A program made the position numbers and the translations under genes. 14,113 nucleotides of DNA from SFWF01 sp045539095 (GTDB taxonomy: Bacteria; Bacillota; Clostridia; Oscillospirales; Acutalibacteraceae), in assembly GCA_045539095.1 (NCBI GenBank), contig JAZQER010000047.1, positions 1 through 14,113 of the forward strand, in the 5' to 3' direction. Each line of letters begins with the position of its first letter. Position 1 is the first letter of the stretch. Of the stretch, positions 1-4,908 are shown piece by piece. The notes under the pieces were generated by a model, which was given only the letters and a program-made list of their open reading frames with translations, ran no database searches and had not been told where the DNA came from.

Positions 1-53
1 TACTGTTTTTCTAAACGGCAGACCCTCTCGGGTTCGAATCCTTCGCAAACAAC
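1..53 (+). pseudogene. 3' part of a decayed tRNA-like sequence, possibly Arg(TCT)
   Basis: The left edge holds the standard T-loop core GGTTCGAATCC at 31-41. A hairpin precedes it: CTGTTT (3-8) pairs with AAACGG (13-18) around TTCT, which in tRNA register would expose TCT (Arg). The T-stem, however, has only two G-C pairs and one G-T before mismatches. The anticodon loop cannot be drawn with seven bases and a good stem, and no CCA follows. The 5' half lies outside the window. I read this as a degenerate tRNA or the end of an aberrant one. A terminator hairpin at 58-96 starts just after it, which would suit a once-transcribed gene. Confidence 0.35.
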
Positions 54-57
54 AAAA

Positions 58-96
58 ATGAAAAGCACCCACCCTAAAGGATGAGTGCTTTTTCAT
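58..96. terminator. Bidirectional terminator between convergent tRNA units
   Basis: The arms ATGAAAAGCAC (58-68) and GTGCTTTTTCAT (85-96) pair with one bulge. The inner part continues imperfectly to a TAAA loop closed by CC/GG. The A-tract and T-tract give a U-run in both directions. It can end the leftward tRNA-Met/tRNA-Glu transcript and any rightward transcript of the tRNA-like sequence at the left edge. Confidence 0.75.
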
Positions 97-97
97 T

Positions 98-173
98 TGG
101 TGACCCGGACGGGATTCGAACCCGTGTTACCGCCGTGAAAGGGCGGTGTCTTAGGCCTCTTGACCACCGGGCC
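98..173 (-). tRNA. tRNA-Glu (anticodon TTC)
   Basis: The reverse complement folds as a complete cloverleaf. The acceptor GGCCCGG pairs with CCGGGTC (the first pair is G-C, one G-T inside). The D arm contains GGTCAAGAGGCC. The anticodon stem is CCGCC/GGCGG with loop CTTTCAC, giving TTC, and the T arm is CGGGTTCGAATCCCG. An encoded CCA is present at 98-100. It is second in a leftward unit after tRNA-Met and shares its promoter. The terminator hairpin begins right after the CCA end. Confidence 0.96.
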
Positions 174-182
174 TTAAAACGT

Positions 183-205
183 TTCCCCAAGCAAAGCTTG
201 GGGAA
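183..205. other. Perfect hairpin between the two tRNAs
   Basis: TTCCCCAAGC (183-192) and GCTTGGGGAA (196-205) form a perfect 10-bp stem with an AAA loop. It lies directly against the CCA end of tRNA-Met. In the leftward transcript it is followed by ACGTTTTAAGG, not a real U-run, so full termination is unlikely. Partial termination or a role in separating the two tRNAs during processing would fit. Confidence 0.6.
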
Positions 206-206
206 G

Positions 207-283
207 TGGTGGCTATAGTAGGATTCGAACCTACGACACCGCGGGTATGAACCGCGTGCTCTAGCCAACTGAGCTATATAGCC
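207..283 (-). tRNA. tRNA-Met (anticodon CAT), elongator type
   Basis: The reverse complement gives acceptor GGCTATA/TATAGCC, a fully paired seven-base stem. The G1-C72 pair argues for elongator rather than initiator tRNA. The D arm contains AGCTCAGTTGG, the anticodon stem is CGCGG/CCGCG with loop TTCATAC, and the T arm is GTAGGTTCGAATCCTAC. CCA is encoded at 207-209. A CAT tRNA could also be tRNA-Ile2, whose C34 is modified to lysidine. I favour Met but cannot rule this out from sequence alone. Confidence 0.93.
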
Positions 284-297
284 ATAGCGCACGGATT

Positions 298-326
298 ATT
301 ATAACCAAACTCTTCCGTTTTGTCAA
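298..326 (-). promoter_or_regulatory. Consensus sigma-A promoter for the tRNA-Met/Glu unit
   Basis: Reading leftward: TTGACA (326-321), a 17-bp spacer, then TATAAT (303-298). Both hexamers match consensus exactly, as expected for stable-RNA genes. The start would fall near 291, a few bases before the mature tRNA-Met 5' end at 283. Confidence 0.9.
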
Positions 327-445
327 CAATTTTCTCAATTTTTTTGAAAATATGTTATATTGTATGAAAACGTATGTTTTAAACGTTAACGCTATCTTCT
401 CTCGGGACAGGTTATCATAAAGTTTAAAGTTTAGCTACATAAAGC

Positions 446-566
446 GGTGGATAAGTATGTGGAGTTTTTTGAAAACTTTTTAGAAAAGTTGTTTTTTTAC
501 CGAATTTTGGCGAAAAATGGAGAAAAAATCGATTTTTTCTTTTAGAACTTTAAAAACTTATCCACT
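446..566. repeat. Inverted DnaA-box-like sites around an AT-rich core
   Basis: GTGGATAAGT (447-456) and ACTTATCCAC (556-565) are perfect 10-bp inverted copies about 100 bp apart. Each contains a nine-base match to the DnaA box TTATCCACA with only the last base different (TTATCCACC reverse at 446-454; TTATCCACT forward at 558-566). TTATCATAA at 412-420 is a weaker relative. The core between them is almost all A/T-tracts and includes AGAAAAAATCGATTTTTTCT (521-540). This resembles an origin or a DnaA-titration site, but no dnaA or dnaN is visible, so the role is open. Confidence 0.4.
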
Positions 567-684
567 TTTTTAACCGAGTTTTTAACATTTTATTTGTTAC
601 TACAGTTTACATAACAACAAAATTACGTTTAATTTTAAATTTACATCTATTCAGACAATATATAATGTATACTGTCGACTAATG

Positions 685-755
685 AGATTATTCGTGGTTG
701 CTTATGGCTAAAGGGATCTACGTTGCTTAATTGACCCGTTTTTCACAAATAATCT
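685..755. other. Long imperfect stem, possible structured RNA or terminator
   Basis: AGATTATTCGTG (685-696) pairs with CACAAATAATCT (744-755) at 11 of 12 positions and encloses about 47 bases. TATAAT lies just upstream at 661-666 with a weak -35 (TTTACA 640-645, 15-bp spacing), so a short rightward RNA is conceivable. It could equally be a 3' structure of the leftward DUF4363 mRNA, which ends at 772. I recognise no RNA family. Confidence 0.25.
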
Positions 756-771
756 AACTATAGACATATAT

Positions 772-1128
772 CTATTTATCGTGGCTTACATAGTCTAAAG
801 CTTGAATGACCTGTTCGGCGCAGGAGAGGAATTCTTCCTTTGCCTCTTCGCTTGAAAGTTGAGAAAGTCCGGTCAATCTTGCGTCCACTTCATAAATATA
901 TCCACGGTTTACAACATATGATAAAAGATACTTTTTTGAATCCCATAAATCTTCAGCATTTTGTGCAACAGTCGCAGCGGCAGGGTAGTTTCCGCCTTCG
1001 GCAAGTCGGATAGACTCATTTATGGCTTGTTGAATTTCTGTGCAGGTTTTGTCAAAATATACCGCCCGAACCGTACCGAGCGAGAGTATAAAAATAAAAG
1101 CAAATACTGAGGTTACGACTCTTTTCAA
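772..1128 (-). CDS. DUF4363 family secreted or anchored protein
   Basis: This 118-residue protein has a hydrophobic N-terminal helix (about residues 5-22) after KR, so it is exported or membrane-anchored. A mostly helical outer domain with several Tyr, Glu and Ala residues follows. Size, layout and its place directly after a DUF421 gene match DUF4363, a family of unknown function common in Clostridia. The start codon appears to be TTG (1128-1126), supported by AAGGAG eight bases upstream. It overlaps the DUF421 stop by four bases (TTGA), so the pair is probably translationally coupled and may work together at the membrane. A signal-peptide cleavage site is not obvious. The family call is from pattern memory, so moderate confidence. 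Confidence 0.75.
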   Translation of the reverse strand: MKRVVTSVFAFIFILSLGTVRAVYFDKTCTEIQQAINESIRLAEGGNYPAAATVAQNAEDLWDSKKYLLSYVVNRGYIYEVDARLTGLSQLSSEEAKEEFLSCAEQVIQALDYVSHDK

Positions 1129-1802
1129 ATGCCTCGCTCCTTTTTTACAATAGTATAGTTCAATGATTTATCGACCGACAGTAAGAATATGTCCTCTGCG
1201 GTCGTTTTGTTTTGTTTGATTATTTTATCAATATCGCGGCGGTCTATGTCGAGCTCTTTAATGGCGTCGGGCATCCATTTACCGTCGCTGACAACAGGCA
1301 GCGGAAGTGCTGCGGGAGCACAGATTTTTCCAACATCCGATTTGGTAGCTGTCTGTGCATTAGTTTTCAGCAGAACGTTGAGACTGCCGTTAGTCTCCAT
1401 TATTGCGTACGCAACCGTACTGATATCATAGACATCTCGATCTCGCAGCAGCTCAACAAGATCGGTTATATTTATTCGAAGCTCACGCATCTCGCGCTGA
1501 TCTATAACACCGTTTCTGATTACAATACGGCTGCTGCCCGAAACTATTCTGTGAAGACGGGGCATTTTCAATGCGAGTGCAGAAAATACTACCTCTAAGA
1601 AAACAAGGGTTGATATTGCGGCAACCCCCAGCAAAACGGGCTGAGAGACGTCCTGAAGCGGTATCGCCGCCATTTCAGAAATAAGCAGAGTCACAACAAG
1701 CTCGCTTGGCTGCATTTCTCCTATCTGGCGTTTACCCATAAGGCGCAGTCCGATTATAACAAAAAGGTAAAGTATTGCAGTACGGGAAATTACTGTAAGC
1801 AT
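1125..1802 (-). CDS. DUF421 (YetF/YdfS-type) membrane protein
   Basis: This 225-residue protein starts with two or three membrane helices (about 5-25 and 55-80). Between them is the family's typical segment RLMGKRQIGEMQPSELV. The cytoplasmic C-terminal half contains the YetF-like beta/alpha domain (about 85-160, with RNGVIDQREMRELRI). Members are widespread in Firmicutes and some affect spore or envelope properties in Bacillus, but no biochemical function is established. It lies 44 bases after rex and overlaps DUF4363. No separate promoter is visible; the upstream gap is filled by the rex terminator hairpin, whose 3' arm holds the only Shine-Dalgarno-like bases (GGTGA, six bases before ATG). 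Expression may therefore depend on read-through and opening of that hairpin. Confidence 0.88.
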   Translation of the reverse strand: MLTVISRTAILYLFVIIGLRLMGKRQIGEMQPSELVVTLLISEMAAIPLQDVSQPVLLGVAAISTLVFLEVVFSALALKMPRLHRIVSGSSRIVIRNGVIDQREMRELRINITDLVELLRDRDVYDISTVAYAIMETNGSLNVLLKTNAQTATKSDVGKICAPAALPLPVVSDGKWMPDAIKELDIDRRDIDKIIKQNKTTAEDIFLLSVDKSLNYTIVKKERGI

Positions 1803-1833
1803 AAAAAATCACCGCCGTTAGTATTGGCGGTGA
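1803..1833 (-). terminator. rex terminator that also covers the DUF421 ribosome site
   Basis: In the leftward RNA, TCACCGCC (1833-1826) and GGCGGTGA (1816-1809) form a perfect 8-bp stem. It is followed at once by TTTTTT (1808-1803) and then the DUF421 ATG (1802-1800). The stem and U-run make a standard intrinsic terminator. The 3' arm is also the only Shine-Dalgarno-like sequence for DUF421. Confidence 0.75.
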
Positions 1834-1846
1834 CGGTGGGTTTTAT

Positions 1847-2473
1847 TTATTTTTTCTTAATTTTATATGAAAGTCTCATTAAAGTATCTGTAAAGTGAAC
1901 ATTTTCTACCGCAACCTCAGGATGCTCAAGGGCTATATCAAAATGCGAAAAGTTCCAGAAACCCTCAATACCGAGCGCAACAAGACGGTTGGTAAGCTCC
2001 TTTACTGCAGAGGTCGGTACGCAGATGAATGCCGCCTTTGGCTCGAGTTCCTTGCAAAACTTTTCAAGCTCTGCAACGTCGTGTACGGTGAGGCCGGCAA
2101 CCTCTGTCCCTATGACCGAAGCGTCGTTGTCAAATGTTCCGACTAATTCAAAGCCCAGCTTCTTAAAATCCATATTATTAGCAACGACCCTGCCGAGATT
2201 ACCCACTCCCAGCATAACAGCCTTCATCGGCTCGTCAATGCCGAGGATGCTTCCGATCTCATCATACAAAAGATCGATAGAGTAGCCGTAGCCTTGCTGA
2301 CCAAAGCCGCCGAAGCAGTTAAAGTCCTGTCTAACCTGACTTGCAGTAAGATTCATTCTTTTTGCAAGCTCGCCCGAGGAAATACGCCCTACGTTCTGTT
2401 TTTTAAGATTGCCGAGGAAACGGTAATAACGCGGAAGGCGCTTGATGACCGACGCTGAAATATACTTTCCCAT
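1847..2473 (-). CDS. rex: Redox-sensing transcriptional repressor Rex
   Basis: Rex senses the NADH/NAD+ ratio: it binds DNA when NADH is low and leaves when NADH rises, controlling fermentation and electron-disposal genes in Gram-positive bacteria. This 208-residue copy has the N-terminal winged helix (about 1-80), including TASQVRQDFNCFGGFGQQGY, the strongly conserved recognition region. A Rossmann domain follows with GVGNLGR (about 90-96), and the C-terminal domain-swap helix contains FTDTLMRLSYKI. Length is normal. The gene is divergent from perR. A good promoter lies at 2527-2554, with a Rex-box-like inverted repeat over the expected start (2504-2522), suggesting autoregulation. The Shine-Dalgarno site is weak (AGGA, about ten bases upstream). 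Confidence 0.97.
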   Translation of the reverse strand: MGKYISASVIKRLPRYYRFLGNLKKQNVGRISSGELAKRMNLTASQVRQDFNCFGGFGQQGYGYSIDLLYDEIGSILGIDEPMKAVMLGVGNLGRVVANNMDFKKLGFELVGTFDNDASVIGTEVAGLTVHDVAELEKFCKELEPKAAFICVPTSAVKELTNRLVALGIEGFWNFSHFDIALEHPEVAVENVHFTDTLMRLSYKIKKK

Positions 2474-2503
2474 TTCTTATCATTCCTATATATAAATTTG
2501 AAG

Positions 2504-2522
2504 TTGTGCACTTTTTTAACAA
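2504..2522 (-). promoter_or_regulatory. Candidate Rex operator at the rex start site
   Basis: On the minus strand the site reads TTGT-N11-ACAA: TTGTTAA at one end and GTGCACAA at the other, 19 bases in all. The known Rex site is an 18-bp TTGT-N10-ACAA inverted repeat, so this has the right ends with one extra central base. It lies from about +1 downstream of the rex -10, the expected position for autorepression. Confidence 0.5.
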
Positions 2523-2526
2523 TATT

Positions 2527-2554
2527 ATTATACATCAAAAAAATTATTTGTAAA
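2527..2554 (-). promoter_or_regulatory. rex promoter
   Basis: Reading leftward: TTTACA (2554-2549), a 16-bp spacer, TATAAT (2532-2527). The -10 is perfect and the -35 has one mismatch. The start would be near 2520, inside the Rex-box-like repeat, giving a leader of about 47 bases. Confidence 0.75.
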
Positions 2555-2586
2555 CATAAAAATTTCGAGAAGAATAAAAAAAGTAC

Positions 2587-2637
2587 TTGACAAATCAGTA
2601 ATCATTGTTATAATAAAAATAGTAACAATTACTGATT
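2587..2637 (+). promoter_or_regulatory. perR promoter embedded in a large inverted repeat
   Basis: TTGACA (2587-2592), a 16-bp spacer and TATAAT (2609-2614) form a strong promoter. The spacer through the start region is an inverted repeat. AATCAGTAAT then TTGTTA (2593-2610) mirrors TAACAAT then TACTGATT (2623-2637), with two extra bases in the left arm. It covers -10 and +1 and stops at the Shine-Dalgarno site. It is AT-rich and symmetrical like a PerR box but is not the Bacillus TTATAAT-N-ATTATAA sequence. Autoregulation by PerR is the simplest reading. Confidence 0.7.
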
Positions 2638-2655
2638 TGGAGGTGCAGACAGCAA

Positions 2656-3039
2656 ATGAAAAATTATTCAAGACAGCGCGAAGCGGTTCTTAGTGTGCTT
2701 TGCTCAACCAAGAGCCATCCGACAGCCGCTTGGATATACGAGAGAGTGCGCGAGCAGATACCGAACATCAGCCTCGGTACAGTTTATCGCAACCTTTCGG
2801 GACTAGCTGAGGACGGAACGATAAAAAAGCTCTCGTTAGGTGACGCAAGCGTTCACTTTGACGGAGATGTCTCGGTCCACAGCCACTTTTACTGTGAGCA
2901 CTGCGGTGAGATAACCGACATCAGGCTTGACCAGACGGAGCTGTTAGGTGCGATAGAGGCCGAGTACGGCGTAAAAGCCAGATATGCTGATTTTAATATC
3001 ACCGGTAAATGCGGTAACTGTTCAAAAAAGGAAAACTAA
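2656..3039 (+). CDS. perR: PerR-type Fur family peroxide regulator
   Basis: This 127-residue Fur-family winged-helix repressor has the recognition region ISLGTVYRNL (about 38-47) and a C-terminal dimer/metal domain. It carries all five residues that bind the regulatory iron in Bacillus PerR. His is in HPTA, Asp in HFDGD, two His in SVHSHF, and Asp in EITDI, where Fur proteins usually have Glu. The structural zinc site is also present as CEHC and CGNC. In PerR, Fe-bound His is oxidised by peroxide and the repressor leaves DNA. Rubrerythrin, a classic PerR target in clostridia, follows 33 bases downstream, probably in the same transcript. The Shine-Dalgarno GGAGG is 12 bases from ATG, longer than usual. 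A generic Fur regulator is the alternative, but the Asp ligand favours PerR. Confidence 0.92.
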   Translation: MKNYSRQREAVLSVLCSTKSHPTAAWIYERVREQIPNISLGTVYRNLSGLAEDGTIKKLSLGDASVHFDGDVSVHSHFYCEHCGEITDIRLDQTELLGAIEAEYGVKARYADFNITGKCGNCSKKEN

Positions 3040-3072
3040 AAAGCAATTTATTTTATTTGGAGGAAAACTATT

Positions 3073-3615
3073 ATGAAAAAGTATGTATGTATGATCTGCG
3101 GCTATGTTCACGAGGGAGACTCTGCACCTGATGAGTGCCCAATCTGCAAGGCTAAGGCTGAAAAGTTCAAGGAGCAGGCAGGTGAGAAGAGCTGGGCTGC
3201 TGAGCACGTTGTAGGCGTTGCAAAGGGTGTCGACGAGAGAATCATCGAAGGACTCCGCGAGAACTTTAACGGTGAGTGCTCTGAGGTTGGTATGTATCTT
3301 GCAATGGCAAGAGTAGCCCACAGAGAGGGATATCCCGAAATCGGACTTTATTGGGAGAAGGCAGCCTATGAAGAGGCTGAGCACGCTGCAAAGTTTGCAG
3401 AGCTTCTCGGAGAGGTCCTCACCGATTCTACCAAGAAGAATCTTGAGATGAGAGTTGACGCCGAGAATGGCGCTACCATGGGCAAGTTCGAGCTTGCAAA
3501 GCTTGCAAAAGAGCTTGGACTTGACGCTATCCACGACACTGTACACGAAATGGCTCGCGACGAGGCTCGACACGGAAAGGCTTTTGAAGGTTTGCTTAAC
3601 CGCTACTTTCGCTAA
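3073..3615 (+). CDS. Reverse rubrerythrin (rubredoxin domain first)
   Basis: This cytoplasmic NADH-linked peroxidase reduces H2O2 (and O2) in anaerobes, taking electrons from rubredoxin-type carriers. The 180-residue protein begins with a rubredoxin-like iron knot, CxxC at 6-9 and 22-25. A ferritin-like four-helix domain follows, with diiron ligands visible at E68, the EAEH motif (101-104), E131 and the EARH motif (164-167). Classical rubrerythrin has the order reversed, so this is the 'reverse rubrerythrin' of clostridia. AT-box TTTGGAGG is a strong ribosome site seven to eight bases before ATG. It lies between perR and a flavin-reductase-like gene 13 bases downstream, suggesting an oxidative-defence operon under PerR control. 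Confidence 0.95.
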   Translation: MKKYVCMICGYVHEGDSAPDECPICKAKAEKFKEQAGEKSWAAEHVVGVAKGVDERIIEGLRENFNGECSEVGMYLAMARVAHREGYPEIGLYWEKAAYEEAEHAAKFAELLGEVLTDSTKKNLEMRVDAENGATMGKFELAKLAKELGLDAIHDTVHEMARDEARHGKAFEGLLNRYFR

Positions 3616-3628
3616 AGAGGAGCCAAAG

Positions 3629-4105
3629 ATCGATCCCACAGCCCTGTTTAAGCTGACCTACGGACTCTTTGTTGTGACCGTTAAGGGTGAGCGCGACAAC
3701 GGCTGTATATCAAACAGCGTTATTCAGGTTGCGAATGAGCCGACCCGCATTCTGGTTTCGGTACAGAAGGAAAACCTTACACGCGAGATACTTGAGAAAA
3801 CGGGAGAATTTAATGTATCGGTGCTGACCGAGGAAGTGCCTTTTGACGTTATTCGTCATTTTGGAATGCAGTCGGGCAGAGATATCGATAAGTTTAAAGA
3901 CTGCGCTGTTGATGCGCGTATGTCAAACGGCATTAAATATATCCCCAAATACACAAATGCAGTATTTTCCGCAAAAGTCGTGTCATCTCAGGACCTCGGA
4001 AGTCATACGCTGTTTATCGGTGAGGTAACAGAGTCGAAGGTACTTGGAAGCAAACCGTCCTGCACCTACGCCCATTATCACGCCGTAATAAAACCGAAAT
4101 TTTAA
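3629..4105 (+). CDS. Flavin reductase-like FMN-binding protein, probable AUC start
   Basis: From 3629 the frame reads (M)DPTALFKLTYGLFVVTVK, then GCISNSVIQV and FGMQSGRD. This is the FMN-binding split-barrel of flavin-reductase-like proteins that act in clostridial NAD(P)H:O2 or rubredoxin chains. Relatives normally begin with Met just before DP, but here that codon is ATC (3629-3631). GAGGAG (3617-3622) sits six bases before it, exactly where a ribosome site for that codon should be. Upstream in-frame ATGs lie inside rubrerythrin and lack such a site, and the extra residues look non-homologous. So this is either a real non-standard AUC start, a lost start codon, or a sequence error. The length from there is 158 residues. 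Electrons could flow from this flavoprotein to rubrerythrin, but that is inference. Confidence 0.85.
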   Translation: MDPTALFKLTYGLFVVTVKGERDNGCISNSVIQVANEPTRILVSVQKENLTREILEKTGEFNVSVLTEEVPFDVIRHFGMQSGRDIDKFKDCAVDARMSNGIKYIPKYTNAVFSAKVVSSQDLGSHTLFIGEVTESKVLGSKPSCTYAHYHAVIKPKF

Positions 4106-4107
4106 AG

Positions 4108-4143
4108 AAATACGGGAAGGCTAAAACCTTCCTGTATTTTTTT
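4108..4143 (+). terminator. Terminator of the perR-rubrerythrin operon
   Basis: AAATACGGGAAGG (4108-4120) pairs with CCTTCCTGTATTT (4127-4139) with one G-T pair and loop CTAAAA, followed by a run of T to 4143. It is a strong intrinsic terminator three bases after the flavin-reductase stop. Confidence 0.92.
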
Positions 4144-4180
4144 GCCTATTCGAGGCATACTAACCGAGGAGGTTATATTT

Positions 4181-4567
4181 ATGAAAAAATTAACAGTTTT
4201 AGCATTATCCCTTATTTTTATTTTGTCCTTTGCAGCCTGCGGTAACGGCTCAATGGCAAGTGATATCGCGAGTGACACAGAGTCTATGGCCTCGTCGGTT
4301 GGTTCCGCAGTAGACTCTACGGTTGACGGAGTAACCAGCCGTGTGACCGAAATGGTTGCAAAGATAAGCCGCGAAGACGCTCTTGCCAAGGCGCTGGAGC
4401 ACGCAGGGCTTAAGAAAGAGGATGTCAAGGATATCGATATCGATCTGGACCGTGACGATAACACCTTAAAATACGAGATCGATTTTAATCACGGCGAGAC
4501 CGAATATGATTATGATATCGATGCCCAAACGGGAGAAGTAATTTCAGCCGATAAGGATATGGATTAA
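4181..4567 (+). CDS. PepSY-domain lipoprotein
   Basis: This 128-residue protein has a signal peptide (MKK, then a hydrophobic stretch) ending in a lipobox-like FAAC with Cys at about 18, so it is probably a lipid-anchored surface protein. A Ser/Thr-rich linker (about 19-60) follows. A C-terminal PepSY domain (about 62-125) runs from ISREDALAKALEHAG to YDYDIDAQTGEVIS, the usual helix plus beta-strand pattern. PepSY domains are thought to bind or inhibit peptidases, or to act as a surface sensor part; the exact role here is unknown. GAGGAGG lies nine to ten bases before the ATG. The only space upstream is the previous terminator, and no clear promoter is visible, so partial read-through may feed it. 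Confidence 0.88.
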   Translation: MKKLTVLALSLIFILSFAACGNGSMASDIASDTESMASSVGSAVDSTVDGVTSRVTEMVAKISREDALAKALEHAGLKKEDVKDIDIDLDRDDNTLKYEIDFNHGETEYDYDIDAQTGEVISADKDMD

Positions 4568-4595
4568 AAAAGAGAAGCGACAGCTTCTCTTTTTT
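4566..4595. terminator. Bidirectional terminator
   Basis: AAAAAAGAGAAGC (4566-4578) and GCTTCTCTTTTTT (4583-4595) form a perfect 13-bp stem with a GACA loop. It serves the rightward PepSY gene and the leftward HTH gene that ends at 4604. Confidence 0.92.
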
Positions 4596-4603
4596 ACTAC
4601 ATT

Positions 4604-4804
4604 TTATTTTTCATACTCAATAATATCACTAATGGCACAATTCAACGCTTCACAAATACGCTCCAAGACATAACTGTCGTATCTTTTTACTTTATTTTTA
4701 TAATAATTATCAATGACTTGATATTGAATACCGGTGCGTTTTGCTAATTCATATCGGGTAATATTTGATTTTTTCAAAGCTTTATCAAGTATAAGTCTCA
4801 TCAT
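4604..4804 (-). CDS. Small Cro/CI-type HTH regulator
   Basis: This 66-residue protein is almost entirely one helix-turn-helix domain of the Cro/CI (XRE) type. The segment NITRYELAKRTGIQYQVIDNY (about 13-33) includes the turn and recognition helix, and ERICEALNCAISDIIEYEK is the usual last helix. I chose the first ATG of a doublet (4804 or 4801). The Shine-Dalgarno-like AGAGGTG (4823-4817) is about 12 bases away, longer than normal. The predicted start (near 4823) would leave almost no leader. It is divergent from the DUF2493 gene, and a perfect palindrome in that promoter is a natural candidate operator. The base composition is more AT-rich than most neighbours, hinting at acquisition. Such small HTH proteins occur in mobile elements and in housekeeping regulation alike. 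Confidence 0.85.
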   Translation of the reverse strand: MMRLILDKALKKSNITRYELAKRTGIQYQVIDNYYKNKVKRYDSYVLERICEALNCAISDIIEYEK

Positions 4805-4829
4805 AACTATATTATACACCTCTGAATAT

Positions 4830-4858
4830 ATTTTATTAAAGGTATATCTGTTTGACAA
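4830..4858 (-). promoter_or_regulatory. Promoter of the HTH gene
   Basis: Reading leftward: TTGTCA (4858-4853), a 17-bp spacer, TAAAAT (4835-4830). The -35 overlaps, base for base, the -35 of the opposite promoter (TTGACA 4852-4857), so RNA polymerase could occupy only one at a time. Confidence 0.6.
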
Positions 4859-4888
4859 TTCATACGAATGTGTATATATTTATATACA
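4852..4888 (+). promoter_or_regulatory. DUF2493 promoter with palindromic operator
   Basis: TTGACA (4852-4857), a 17-bp spacer, TATATT (4875-4880). TGTATATATTTATATACA (4871-4888) is a perfect 8+2+8 inverted repeat covering the -10 and the expected start, an ideal place for a repressor, perhaps the divergent HTH protein. Confidence 0.75.
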
Positions 4889-4908
4889 TATACAAAGGAG
4901 ATGGTGTC

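Larger units (their letters stand above)
327..771. other. 445-bp AT-rich region with no gene
   Basis: I see no convincing coding frame here. The stretch is rich in A- and T-tracts. It contains a DnaA-box-like inverted pair (447-456 and 556-565), a perfect 20-bp palindrome (521-540), and a long imperfect stem closing at 685-696/744-755. The last part also lies downstream of the leftward DUF4363 gene. There are no tandem repeats or CRISPR-like units. Confidence 0.6.

Noticed and set aside
74..292. 72-codon minus-strand frame
   Set aside because: It runs through both tRNA genes and the hairpins. The translation has the look of translated tRNA.
441..570. CRISPR or tandem-repeat array
   Set aside because: The repeated words are one inverted pair and A/T-tracts. 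There are no regularly spaced direct repeats.
3022..3639. Long open frame on the minus strand across rubrerythrin
   Set aside because: It is the reverse shadow of the rubrerythrin gene. The plus-strand product is a clear family match with a strong ribosome site.
4142..4180. Upstream extension of the PepSY lipoprotein
   Set aside because: The ATG at 4181 has a strong ribosome site and gives a proper lipoprotein signal. The upstream codons overlap the terminator of the previous operon.
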